Below are positions 30,255-38,011 of a stretch of DNA of 64,000 bases, piece by piece. Where the stretch lies: contig NZ_JACFSZ010000016.1 of NCBI RefSeq assembly GCF_014805525.1, positions 20,890 to 84,889 on the forward strand. The letters run 5' to 3'. This stretch comes from Rhabdothermincola sediminis (lineage in GTDB: Bacteria > Actinomycetota > Acidimicrobiia > Acidimicrobiales > Acidimicrobilacustridaceae). The notes beneath the pieces were generated by a model. The model was not told the DNA's origin and searched no databases. It was given only the letters and a program-made list of their open reading frames with translations. How positions within the stretch are numbered: position 1 is the first letter of the stretch; each line of letters starts with the position of its first letter. The position numbers and the translations under genes are program-made.

Positions 30255-31115
30255 ATGGCCAACCCGGTTCTCACCCCTGAACGCTGGCAGAGGGAGCTCA
30301 CCGACGACCAGCCGGGCTGGGCCGCCCCGCGAGCGGCCACCGCGGCGGGCTACGCCGCCGGGGGCGTGCGGGAGCCGATGGCACCCCCCATGGCGGGGGC
30401 ACCCACGATGACGGTCGGCGGCACCCTCACCGCGACCGGCGTGCTGTTCCTGTGCATCCTGCTCACCGGGTGGGTCGGCTGGATCCAGGTGACCCAGACC
30501 GCGGTGGACCGGACCCTGCCCGACGGGACGGTCGTCACCGACATCGTGACCGACTACCCGGGCTGGGTCTTCTGGCCGATGATCGCCGCGGTGGTGGTCG
30601 CGTTCGTGACTGTGGTCAAGCCCCACCTGGCCCGGTTCCTCGCCCCGCTGTACGCACTGGGGTTCGGCTTCTCGATCGGCGCCATCTCCCACATGTACGA
30701 CTTGCAGTACGACGGCATCGTCGTGCAGGCCGTGGGCGCCACGCTGGCGGCACTCGGGGCGATGTTCGTCCTCTACGCCACCCGGATCATCAAGGTCACC
30801 CAGCGCTTCGTCATGGTCGTGGTCGGGGCGACGGCAGGGATCTTCGTGCTGTACCTGGTGACGTGGATCGCGTCGATCTTCGGCGCTGACATCGCCTTCT
30901 GGCGCCAGCCGACCGCGCTCGGCATCGGCATCTCGGTGGTGATCTGCATCGTGGCTGCGCTCAACCTGGCGATTGACTTCGCGTTCATCGAGCAGGCCAC
31001 GAAGGCCGGCGCGCCGAAGTACATGGAGTGGTACGGCGCGTTCGGCATCACGGTGACCCTGGTCTGGCTGTACCTGGAGATGCTGCGGCTGCTGGCCCTG
31101 CTCCGCCAGGACTGA
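30255..31115 (+). CDS. Bax inhibitor-1/YccA family membrane protein
   Basis: A 286-residue protein: a 50-residue soluble N terminus, then seven membrane spans starting at about residue 55. The repeated pattern of LYALGFGFSIGAIS, an aspartate-containing C-terminal span (LAIDFAFIE) and overall length fit the actinobacterial YccA-like branch of the BI-1 family. Family members are linked to FtsH (YccA inhibits it in E. coli), and ftsH lies elsewhere in the window. GAGGAG sits 10 bases before the ATG, so this gene has a normal leader. Confidence 0.88.
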   Translation: MANPVLTPERWQRELTDDQPGWAAPRAATAAGYAAGGVREPMAPPMAGAPTMTVGGTLTATGVLFLCILLTGWVGWIQVTQTAVDRTLPDGTVVTDIVTDYPGWVFWPMIAAVVVAFVTVVKPHLARFLAPLYALGFGFSIGAISHMYDLQYDGIVVQAVGATLAALGAMFVLYATRIIKVTQRFVMVVVGATAGIFVLYLVTWIASIFGADIAFWRQPTALGIGISVVICIVAALNLAIDFAFIEQATKAGAPKYMEWYGAFGITVTLVWLYLEMLRLLALLRQD

Positions 31116-31141
31116 CCGGTCCGGGCGGCCGGCGTGACCGG

Positions 31142-31161
31142 GGCCGGGAATGATCCCGGCC
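31142..31161 (+). terminator. Hairpin after the Bax-inhibitor gene
   Basis: A perfect 8-bp stem, GGCCGGGA and TCCCGGCC, with loop ATGA. It lies 26 bases after the stop codon and just before the operator of the thioredoxin gene. No U-tract. Confidence 0.5.
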
Positions 31162-31174
31162 ACTCCTCGGTTGA

Positions 31175-31188
31175 TACCCCTTAGGGTA
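31175..31188. promoter_or_regulatory. CsoR/CstR-type operator upstream of thioredoxin
   Basis: TACCCCTTAGGGTA is a 5-4-5 inverted repeat (TACCC and GGGTA). The same element occurs upstream of the persulfide dioxygenase-rhodanese gene and of the CstR-like regulator. It contains a possible -10 (TAGGGT, 31182-31187). The thioredoxin ATG is 58 bases downstream and has a good AAGGAG site, so this gene has a true leader. Confidence 0.7.
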
Positions 31189-31245
31189 CCTGCCCTCCGC
31201 TCCCACGGAGCATCCACCTCTCGAGCCAACCGCAAGGAGTGCCAC

Positions 31246-31620
31246 ATGGCGACGGTCGCGCTGACCAAGGACACCTTCGAGGCGACGGTGCGTGACAACT
31301 CGACGGTGTTGATCGACTTCTGGGCGTCGTGGTGCGGCCCGTGCCGGATGTTCGCCCCCGTCTACGAGAAGGTTTCTGCGAACCATCCCGGTATCGTGTT
31401 CGGAAAGGTCGACACCGAGACCGAACACGAGCTCGCCGAGGCGTTCGGCATCCGGTCGATCCCGACGCTCATGATCATCCGTGACGAAGTGGTGCTCTAC
31501 AGCCAACCGGGAGCGATCAGCGAAGACGCACTCGAGGACTTGGTGCGACAGGCAAGCGAGATCGACATGGATGAGGTCCGGCGCCAGATCGCAGCCGAAC
31601 GGGCAGCGGCCGGCGCCTGA
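31246..31620 (+). CDS. Thioredoxin with CGPC active site
   Basis: A 124-residue cytoplasmic thioredoxin. FWASWCGPC places the redox cysteines at C30 and C33, and RSIPTLMI contains the cis-proline. The C-terminal 20 residues (EIDMDEVRRQIAAE...) extend the usual 105-residue core. AAGGAG lies 7 bases before the ATG. The TACCC-N4-GGGTA operator at its promoter ties it to the CstR-like regulator, so a role in reducing protein persulfides or polysulfide is likely; that is inferred from the shared operator. Confidence 0.92.
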   Translation: MATVALTKDTFEATVRDNSTVLIDFWASWCGPCRMFAPVYEKVSANHPGIVFGKVDTETEHELAEAFGIRSIPTLMIIRDEVVLYSQPGAISEDALEDLVRQASEIDMDEVRRQIAAERAAAGA

Positions 31621-31624
31621 GGTC

Positions 31625-31684
31625 TCGGCCGGCGTCGGTAAGGGTCTCCCTCCCACTCCCGCCACCAGTACCGGCGCCGGCCGA
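31625..31684 (+). terminator. Long hairpin after the thioredoxin gene
   Basis: Arms 31625-31640 and 31669-31684 pair over 16 bases with one G-U wobble; the 28-base loop is C-rich (TCTCCCTCCCACTCCC). It starts 5 bases after the stop. The large stem could stabilise the mRNA end as well as terminate it. Confidence 0.45.
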
Positions 31685-31764
31685 CCTCTCCTGTCTTGCC
31701 GGTATCTCCCCGGGCCGCCAGGAGGGTGCCTGACGCGACGTTGTCCTCGTGCCATCATCTGCTC

Positions 31765-32325
31765 ATGACCGGTACGTCCCACCGAGGACGTCTGCTCGTC
31801 GCCACGCCTGTCATCGGCGACCCCAACTTCCACCGCACCGTGGTGCTCCTGCTCGAGCACAACGAGCAAGGTGCCCTGGGCTTGGTCCTCAACCGGCCCA
31901 CCGACGTGGCTCTTCTCGACCCGTTGCCCGAGTGGGAGGGTCTGGCGGCTTCGCCGCGGGTGGTGTTCGTCGGTGGTCCCGTGGAGCAGGGAGCGGCGAT
32001 CGGGTTGGCGCAGCGGCGGCCGGTGCAGGCGAGCGGCGACGGCTTCGATCCCATCCTCGGGTCGATCGGCACGCTCGACCTCTCGCGTGATCCGCACGAC
32101 GTCGACGAGACGATCGAGGCGGTGCGGGTGTTCGCGGGCTACGCCGGATGGGGCCCCCGACAACTCGAGCACGAGCTGGCAGCGGGCGCGTGGATCGTGG
32201 TCGACGCCCACCCCGATGACATCCTCTGCGACCATCCCGGCGAGCTCTGGCGGGATGTGCTCCGCCGCCAGGGCGGCGACCTGGCACTGTTGAGCTACTG
32301 CCCGCCCGACCCGTCTCTCAACTGA
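31765..32325 (+). CDS. YqgE/AlgH family protein (UPF0301)
   Basis: A 186-residue protein with the family landmarks: GRLLVATPVIGDPNF at the N terminus, VVLLLEHNEQGALGLVLNRP, FVGGPV and FAGYAGWGPRQLEHEL. Function is unclear across bacteria; AlgH affects alginate and other regulation in pseudomonads. ATG 31765 begins the conserved part; CATCAT 6 bases upstream is a weak -10-like box. Its 3' end overlaps the convergent small gene by 31 bases. Confidence 0.93.
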   Translation: MTGTSHRGRLLVATPVIGDPNFHRTVVLLLEHNEQGALGLVLNRPTDVALLDPLPEWEGLAASPRVVFVGGPVEQGAAIGLAQRRPVQASGDGFDPILGSIGTLDLSRDPHDVDETIEAVRVFAGYAGWGPRQLEHELAAGAWIVVDAHPDDILCDHPGELWRDVLRRQGGDLALLSYCPPDPSLN

Positions 32326-32639
32326 CCCGACGGCGGAGGCCGGCGAGCACCGCGGGCCCGCAGGACCACCGTGACCACCACCGCGAGGATCACTACGGTG
32401 GCGAGAGCGAGGGGGAGCCCGGTGGCTCGCCCGGGCGTCGAGTCGTGCTCGGCCGGTCGCTGGAGTCGTTCGGGATCGAGATCGCGCGGTGGGGTGGAGG
32501 ACGGTGGCACCTGCTGATCGGCGGCGGCCGTGGCGGCGGAGGCGGGTGACGAGGCCGACGTGAGCTGCGTTCCACCCGTCACCCACATCGCGGACGCCGC
32601 CACGGCGGCGACCAGGACGGCACGAGCGATCGGAGGCAT
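32295..32639 (-). CDS. Small exported or anchored protein with two hydrophobic segments, unknown
   Basis: A 114-residue protein. Residues 5-30 look like a signal peptide ending near SASSPASAA, the middle is polar and proline-rich, and residues about 72-93 (LPLALATVVILAVVVTVVL) form a membrane span followed by a basic cytoplasmic tail. So it is probably a type I membrane protein with a short external loop. TACGCT lies 9 bases before the ATG. It is divergent from the GH94-like gene (34 bases apart). No family recognised; low-complexity composition lowers confidence. Confidence 0.5.
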   Translation of the reverse strand: MPPIARAVLVAAVAASAMWVTGGTQLTSASSPASAATAAADQQVPPSSTPPRDLDPERLQRPAEHDSTPGRATGLPLALATVVILAVVVTVVLRARGARRPPPSGQLRDGSGGQ

Positions 32640-32673
32640 CACCGCTGGAGCGTAGGCCGTTAGGGTGACCGGC

Positions 32674-34962
32674 GTGCTCCGGGGCGACAACGTCGACGGC
32701 GGCGCGTTCGGGTGCTGGGCGCGCGACGCGGACGACTCGCCCACCTATCTGGTCGGTGGCTCGGCCACACCAGAGGGGGTGCTGCCCCCCGGCGGGATCG
32801 CCGCCTGCTGGCACCAGATCGGCAACGCCGGGCTCACCGCCACCGCGCACGCCGGAGGATGGGTCACCCTGTGGGCCACGAGCCGGGGAATGATTCGTCT
32901 CACCGGCCCGTCGAGCCGGTGGGGGGTGGTGGGCGAGGTGCCGGTGCGGCGGCGCGCTCGGTTCGGGTGTGGCTACGCGGCATGGGAGGCGAGCTACGCG
33001 GGCGGGCTGCTCGTGCGGCGGCGGGTCGGGTCGCCGTGCGACGACACGCCGGTGCTCCGAGTCGACGTCGAGATCGCCAACCCGGACGGGCGGCTCGCGG
33101 TGGCCTACGAGGAGGACTGGGTCGTCGAGCCGACCGTGCTGCTCGTCGGGGCCCTGATGAGCCCGCATCTCCCGCCCCCGCCCGGCGCTTCGCTCACCCA
33201 TCGGCTGGCCTGGCACGCCACCTACGGGCTGTCAGCGGTGGTCCGCGCCCTGACGACCGCGGCGCGCTCCGTGGCCTCCGCTCGGCTGGTCGGCCCACCG
33301 CGATTCGACGCCGACCGGCGGGCCGTGTGGAGCGCGCCACGGCACCCCCCGCGGCCCGCTCTCGGGCCTGCGTGGGTCGACCGGTCGTTGCCCACGTTGG
33401 TGGTGGCATCGCTCGACGAGGACGTGCCCTGCGAGGGTGGGGGGTCGGCGCTGCGCCTGCGGGTGGGCGACGTCGGTCGCGGCCGGACCGAGCGGCTCGC
33501 CTTCGCCGTCGCGCTCGCGGACGACCCCGGGGACGTCGATGCGCTCATCGATCGGGCCCGGCAGGCGGACCCAGCTGCGAGTGCCCGATCCTGGGGGTCG
33601 CTGGCGGTGCTCGACACCGGCGGGCGGGCGCCGGCGCTCGAACGGGAGACGGCCTGGCATGCCGCGTACCTCGTCGGCGCCCAGCAACCCGACGCCTACT
33701 TCGGCCATCGGTACGTGAGCCAGGGCTCTGCCTACGCCTTCGTGCACGGCCTCCAGGGGGCACCCCGTGACTACGCGATCTTCTCGGTCCCGCTCACGCT
33801 GATCGATCCGGCCGGGGCCCGCCACCTGCTGCAGGTCATGATGCGGATGACCAAGCCGAGTGGCTCGGTGCTCTATGCCCACACCGGTAGGGGGCAGTGC
33901 ACCGCAGGTGGGGTCCACGCCGCACCGACGGACCTGCCGATCTTCTTCCTGTGGGCACTGACCGAGTACGTGTGGGCCACCGGTGACCGGGCGCTGCTCG
34001 ACCAGCCGGTGCCGTTCTACCCGGCCGAGGACCGAGCGACGGCCACGCCGCGTGACCGGGTGGCCCAGGCGTTCCACTACCTGCGGGACCGGGTGGGCCG
34101 CGGGCCGCACGGCCTGCTGCGGGTCGGCAGCGGTGACTGGGCCGATCCGATCTCCGCCATGGTGGTTGACCGTCGAGCGTTCCACGAGCACGGCGAGTCC
34201 GGCTTCAACACCGCTTTCGCGGTCTACGTGCTGCCGCGGGCGGCGCGCCTCATCGCCGAGAGTCACCCGATCGATGCAGCGGAGATGGTGGCCCTGGCCG
34301 GGGAGCTGCGGCGAGCCATGCAGAACACCTGGCAGGGGGAGTGGTTCCTGCGTGGCTACGACGGCCGGGGTGGGCCGCTCGGTGAGCGGCACCTGTTCCT
34401 CGACGGCCAGGTGTGGCCCCTCATCGCGGGCATCGGCGACGACGCGCAGCGGGCCCGCCTGGTCTCGGCCATCGGTGATCGCAACGATGATCCCTCCCCG
34501 ATCGGCGCCACGATCCTCGACCGACCTCACCCGGTGCGCTTCGGGATGCTGGCGCCGGGTTGGGACTGCAACGGCGGGGTCTGGGCCGCCATCAACGCCC
34601 TGCTGGCCTGGGGCTACGCGCTGCACGACCCGGCTCGGGCCTGGCGTCTCCTCGAGAAGCAGTCGCTCGCCGGCCACGCCCGGGCGTACCCGAACGTGTG
34701 GTTCGGGATCTGGAGCGGGCCGGACGCCTACAACGCCTGGTTCGGTTCGAGGCCGGGGGAGACGTTCGTGCAGCCGGCCACACCCATGCAGGAGTACCCG
34801 GTGATGAACGCCAATGCGCACGCGGGGCCACTACTCGCGCTGATGAGGGTGCTGGGTCTCGAGGCGACCGAGCAGGGCATGGTCGTCCAGCCGCGGGAGG
34901 TGCCGGTGCGGTGGTCGTTGACCACCCCGGTGGGGACCTTCAGCGGAGGTCCGCCGCGGTGA
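32674..34962 (+). CDS. GH94-like glycoside hydrolase/phosphorylase-type protein
   Basis: A 762-residue protein. An N-terminal beta-sandwich part (to about 300) is followed by an (alpha/alpha)6-type catalytic region. VGSGDWAD near residue 485 sits where GH94 cellobiose-phosphorylase-like enzymes carry GDWND with the catalytic acid, and HLFLDGQVWPLIAG plus GWDCNGGVWAAINALL are typical barrel helices of that group. It lacks a signal peptide, so it acts in the cytoplasm, perhaps in turnover of an oligosaccharide. GTG 32674 is chosen because TAGGGT lies 7 bases upstream; a GTG at 32665 overlaps that box. Family is probable; substrate unknown. Confidence 0.7.
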   Translation: MLRGDNVDGGAFGCWARDADDSPTYLVGGSATPEGVLPPGGIAACWHQIGNAGLTATAHAGGWVTLWATSRGMIRLTGPSSRWGVVGEVPVRRRARFGCGYAAWEASYAGGLLVRRRVGSPCDDTPVLRVDVEIANPDGRLAVAYEEDWVVEPTVLLVGALMSPHLPPPPGASLTHRLAWHATYGLSAVVRALTTAARSVASARLVGPPRFDADRRAVWSAPRHPPRPALGPAWVDRSLPTLVVASLDEDVPCEGGGSALRLRVGDVGRGRTERLAFAVALADDPGDVDALIDRARQADPAASARSWGSLAVLDTGGRAPALERETAWHAAYLVGAQQPDAYFGHRYVSQGSAYAFVHGLQGAPRDYAIFSVPLTLIDPAGARHLLQVMMRMTKPSGSVLYAHTGRGQCTAGGVHAAPTDLPIFFLWALTEYVWATGDRALLDQPVPFYPAEDRATATPRDRVAQAFHYLRDRVGRGPHGLLRVGSGDWADPISAMVVDRRAFHEHGESGFNTAFAVYVLPRAARLIAESHPIDAAEMVALAGELRRAMQNTWQGEWFLRGYDGRGGPLGERHLFLDGQVWPLIAGIGDDAQRARLVSAIGDRNDDPSPIGATILDRPHPVRFGMLAPGWDCNGGVWAAINALLAWGYALHDPARAWRLLEKQSLAGHARAYPNVWFGIWSGPDAYNAWFGSRPGETFVQPATPMQEYPVMNANAHAGPLLALMRVLGLEATEQGMVVQPREVPVRWSLTTPVGTFSGGPPR

Positions 34963-35440
34963 CGAGGTCCACCAGCGTGCCGCAACCGGGTGTGGCCTCT
35001 ATCCAGGCGTCGATGTCCAACCTGAGGGTGGCCAGTGCAGCGGTGCGTAGCCGAGCGGTCGTGCGGCAGAGCAGTTCGATGAGCTCCTCGAGGCTCGGGT
35101 TGTGCCCGACCACCATCACGTCCCTCACGTCGGCGGGGAGCCCCCGGACCAGCTCGAGGAGACCGGCGGCGTCGGCACCGTAGACCCGCGGCTCGACCCG
35201 CAGGGGGCACCCGAGGGCCTCTACGACCGGCTCGGCGGTATCCAGTGCCCGCTTGGCATCCGAGGAGATGACCAGGCCGACCGGCCAGCCCCCGATGTGC
35301 TCCGCGATGAGCTGCCGAGCTCTCACCCCGCGCCGGTTCAGGGGCCGGTCATGGTCCTCCATGGCCTGCGACCAATCCGACTTGGCGTGGCGGAGCAGGC
35401 GCAGCGTCCTCACGGCAACCGGGCTGGGACGGCCGGGCAC
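34940..35440 (-). CDS. sixA: SixA-type phosphohistidine phosphatase
   Basis: A 166-residue histidine phosphatase. LRLLRHAKSDW is the RHG-like motif with the nucleophilic histidine H18, SSDAKRALDTAE holds the conserved arginine region and VVGHNPSLEE the second histidine. SixA removes phosphate from histidine phosphotransfer proteins. GTG 35440 immediately follows the TGA of the upstream esterase gene, so translation is probably coupled; GTG 35413 would give a shorter protein that starts right at the motif. The 3' end overlaps the GH94-like gene by 23 bases on the other strand. Confidence 0.88.
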   Translation of the reverse strand: MPGRPSPVAVRTLRLLRHAKSDWSQAMEDHDRPLNRRGVRARQLIAEHIGGWPVGLVISSDAKRALDTAEPVVEALGCPLRVEPRVYGADAAGLLELVRGLPADVRDVMVVGHNPSLEELIELLCRTTARLRTAALATLRLDIDAWIEATPGCGTLVDLVTAADLR

Positions 35441-36352
35441 TCAGGTGCCGAAGGTCGAACGCAGCGCGGACGCGGCCTCGGCGACCGCCTCGGAACCGGC
35501 GGGAATGAGCCCTCCCATGGAGAAGAAGCCGTGGATCTGGCCCTCGTAGCAGCGGAGGGTCACGTCGACGCCCGCCTGCCGCATCCGCTCGGCATAGGCG
35601 TTGCCCTCGTCGCGCAGGGGGTCGTACTCCGCGGTGATGACCAGCGCGGGTGGCAGGTCGGCGAGCATCTCGAGGTCGGCGTGCAGCGGCGACACGCGGG
35701 GATCGGTGGGATCGGCGCCGGCGAGGTAGTGGTCGAGGAACCAGCGCATGGTGTCCGCCTCGAGTAGGTAGCCGGAGCCATTCTCGGCGTGTGAGGGGAG
35801 CGAGGTGGTCGCATCGGTGACGGGGTAGACGAGAAGCTGGAACCCGAACCCGTCGACCTCCTGGGCCACCACCGTGGCCAGGTTGCCCCCGGCAGAGTCG
35901 CCACCCACCGCCACCCGGCTGGGATCGCCTCCGATCTCGGCGGCGTGCTCGAGCACCCACTCGCCGACGCTGAGGCAGTCCTCGAGACCACGGGGGAACG
36001 GGTGTTCGGGCGCGAGGGAGTAGTCGACCGAGACCACGAGGCAGCCCGCCCGGGAAGCGAGCTCGGCACAGACGGGCACGCTCAACTCCGAGCTGCCGAT
36101 CACCCATCCGCCGCCATGGAACCAGACCAGCACCGGAAACGGCTCGGTGCCGTGAGGCTCGACGAGATGGACCGGTACCCCCGTGATCTCGCTCCGCTCC
36201 ACCGAGGCGACCTCCGGGGCCGGGCCTGCCGCCAGCGAGGACAGCCCCGCGTAGTCGGCACGGGCTTCCTCGGGGGTACGCGCCGTGACCGGTGGCCCGC
36301 CGAACTGGGCGATCAGGTCGAGGATCTGCTGCGCGGCAGGGTCGAGTGGCAT
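35441..36352 (-). CDS. Alpha/beta hydrolase, hormone-sensitive-lipase (esterase) family
   Basis: A 303-residue esterase. The oxyanion motif HGGG is at 79-82, the nucleophile S153 lies in GGDSAGGN, and the acid and histidine of the triad are in AEYDPLRDE and QIHGFFS. This is the HSL/family IV pattern acting on short-chain esters. ATG 36352 is preferred to the upstream GTG 36373 because GGAGGT lies 5 bases before it. A TACCGT box at 36388-36393 may start the transcript, which continues into sixA. Confidence 0.9.
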   Translation of the reverse strand: MPLDPAAQQILDLIAQFGGPPVTARTPEEARADYAGLSSLAAGPAPEVASVERSEITGVPVHLVEPHGTEPFPVLVWFHGGGWVIGSSELSVPVCAELASRAGCLVVSVDYSLAPEHPFPRGLEDCLSVGEWVLEHAAEIGGDPSRVAVGGDSAGGNLATVVAQEVDGFGFQLLVYPVTDATTSLPSHAENGSGYLLEADTMRWFLDHYLAGADPTDPRVSPLHADLEMLADLPPALVITAEYDPLRDEGNAYAERMRQAGVDVTLRCYEGQIHGFFSMGGLIPAGSEAVAEAASALRSTFGT

Positions 36353-36462
36353 CGGGACCTCCACGGCCGACACGGACGTGCGGGCACGGTAGCTCAGGGC
36401 ATCCGGATCTGCGCCGGGGAGCGGTGAGGAGGCCCGGGTGCCGGACCGGTACGCTCGTCGCC

Positions 36463-37680
36463 GTGCAATCCGGACTCGCCTTCGCGGTCGCCGGCATCCC
36501 CGTGCGCGTGCTCCCCACGTTCTTCCTGGTGAGCATCCTGCTGGGCCTCGGCTACGGGGACGCCCTGCTGGTCGGGCTGTGGGTGACCGTGGTGTTCGCC
36601 TCGATCCTCATCCACGAGCTGGGCCACGCCGCTGCCTACCGGTGGTTCGGGAGCGACGCGGCGATCGTGCTCCACAGCTTCGGGGGTCTCACCCTCGGCC
36701 GGTCGCTGTCGCTCGGCCGTGATCTGGTCGTGAGCCTGGCCGGTCCGGCTGCGAGCTTGCTGGTGGGTGTCCCCTTGCTCGGGCTCGCGGCCTCGGGCAC
36801 GGTCACCGGGCAGACCGGCGAGGCCGTGCTCACGATGGCCATCTGGGTCAACGTCGGGTGGGCGCTGATCAACCTGTTGCCGATCCTGCCGCTCGATGGT
36901 GGTCAGGCCCTGGTGTCGTTGTTGTCGATGATCACCAAGCGGGACGCGACCCGCTTGGTCAACGCGGTGTCAGTGGTGGTCGCCGGGGTCGCCGTGTACC
37001 TGGCCGTCCAGGCCGGCTTGCTGTACGCCGCTGTGTTGGCAGGGCTCTTCCTCCTGATCAACGTGCACGCGTTGAGCCAGCGGCAACCGTGGCGACCCGC
37101 CCGCCCGGCGAGGTCGGCGCGGACCGACCCGGGTGACCGCGCGCCGGCTGGCCGGCACCTCGCCGATCCACGCCCGGTCACCTCCCCTGCGCCGGTCGCG
37201 CCCCCGGTGCCCGTGGCTCCCCCGGCGGAGCCCGCCGGGCGCGGGAGCGGAGCGGAGACGAGTCCGCCCTCGGCCGCCCCTGTCTCTCGCCCACCGATCG
37301 TGGGGCGGCGCAGCCTCGACGACGAAGTCGCGTCTGCCATCAAGGCGGTGGTGGCGAACGAGCCCGAGCTGGCGCTGATCGCCATCGCGCGGGTGCGGGC
37401 GCACGGCCTCACCGCCGAGCAGACCGTGCGCGCCGACGAGCTCGAGGCATGGGCGTGGATGCAACGGGGAGATCTCCCCTCCGCCGCGCCCTTCATCGAG
37501 GCGGTGCCGGTGGGTGACCCTGCCCGGGCACTCCTCGAGGCGGGCCGAGCCGGGTTAGCAGGCCAGGGTTGGGAGGAGGCCCGACGCTTGGCCGACCCCC
37601 ATGGTGAGGGAGCGGCGCTGTCGGCCCGGTTCCTGTCGACGATGCTCCCCGCGGATGGTCAGGGGGAGCCGGCCGAGTGA
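36463..37680 (+). CDS. Site-2 protease family (M50) membrane metalloprotease with C-terminal extension
   Basis: A 405-residue protein. The N-terminal 220 residues hold five to six spans with the zinc motif HELGH (51-55) and the third ligand in NLLPILPLDGG (about 135-145). After a proline-rich linker (about 220-285) comes an alpha-helical domain of about 100 residues that looks TPR-like (ELALIAIARVRAHGL), probably for protein binding. Such proteases cut membrane-bound anti-sigma factors or signal remnants. GTG 36463 has TACGCT 7 bases upstream and no Shine-Dalgarno. The helical tail is not part of the core family. Confidence 0.88.
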   Translation: MQSGLAFAVAGIPVRVLPTFFLVSILLGLGYGDALLVGLWVTVVFASILIHELGHAAAYRWFGSDAAIVLHSFGGLTLGRSLSLGRDLVVSLAGPAASLLVGVPLLGLAASGTVTGQTGEAVLTMAIWVNVGWALINLLPILPLDGGQALVSLLSMITKRDATRLVNAVSVVVAGVAVYLAVQAGLLYAAVLAGLFLLINVHALSQRQPWRPARPARSARTDPGDRAPAGRHLADPRPVTSPAPVAPPVPVAPPAEPAGRGSGAETSPPSAAPVSRPPIVGRRSLDDEVASAIKAVVANEPELALIAIARVRAHGLTAEQTVRADELEAWAWMQRGDLPSAAPFIEAVPVGDPARALLEAGRAGLAGQGWEEARRLADPHGEGAALSARFLSTMLPADGQGEPAE

Positions 37681-37717
37681 GCGGCGGTGATCCCGGCAGG
37701 CCGGCGCACCTGCTTCC

Positions 37718-37963
37718 TCACTCGTCGGGGATGGCCTCCCACCACTGGCACCACCAGTCCTCGCCCACCAGGATCCGGATCTGCGGATGCCAGCAGTAGG
37801 TCAGATCGGCGTCGGTGTCGAGGTAGTAGAGGCAGTTCCGGCACCGCTCGTCGCCGGAGGGATGCCCCCGGAGCACGGCTCGATCTATGAAGTGCTGGAG
37901 TTCGAGCCAGTTCTTCTCGTCGATCTCCTTGGGCTCGGGCGGTGGGATCTCGTAGTCAGCCAT
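37718..37963 (-). CDS. Small four-cysteine, tryptophan-rich protein, putative Fe-S or zinc binder
   Basis: An 81-residue acidic protein. Cysteines C41 and C44 (CRNCLYY), C57 (YCWHP) and C72 (DWWCQWW) are spaced like a four-ligand metal site, in the manner of small high-potential iron-sulfur or rubredoxin-like folds and of the small subunits of benzylsuccinate synthase. Tryptophans surround the last cysteine. TACGTT lies 6 bases before the ATG. It is divergent from the FMN-dependent glutamate-synthase-like gene 48 bases away, a possible redox partner. Metal identity is unknown. Confidence 0.7.
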   Translation of the reverse strand: MADYEIPPPEPKEIDEKNWLELQHFIDRAVLRGHPSGDERCRNCLYYLDTDADLTYCWHPQIRILVGEDWWCQWWEAIPDE

Positions 37964-38011
37964 GATTCGAACGTACCGCGGCCGCGCCCGGGTGCTCGGT
38001 AGGGTCGGATC

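Noticed and set aside
36389..36398. GGTAGCTCAG, like the D arm of a tRNA
   Set aside because: No acceptor, anticodon or T arm can be folded around it; it is more likely part of the esterase promoter.
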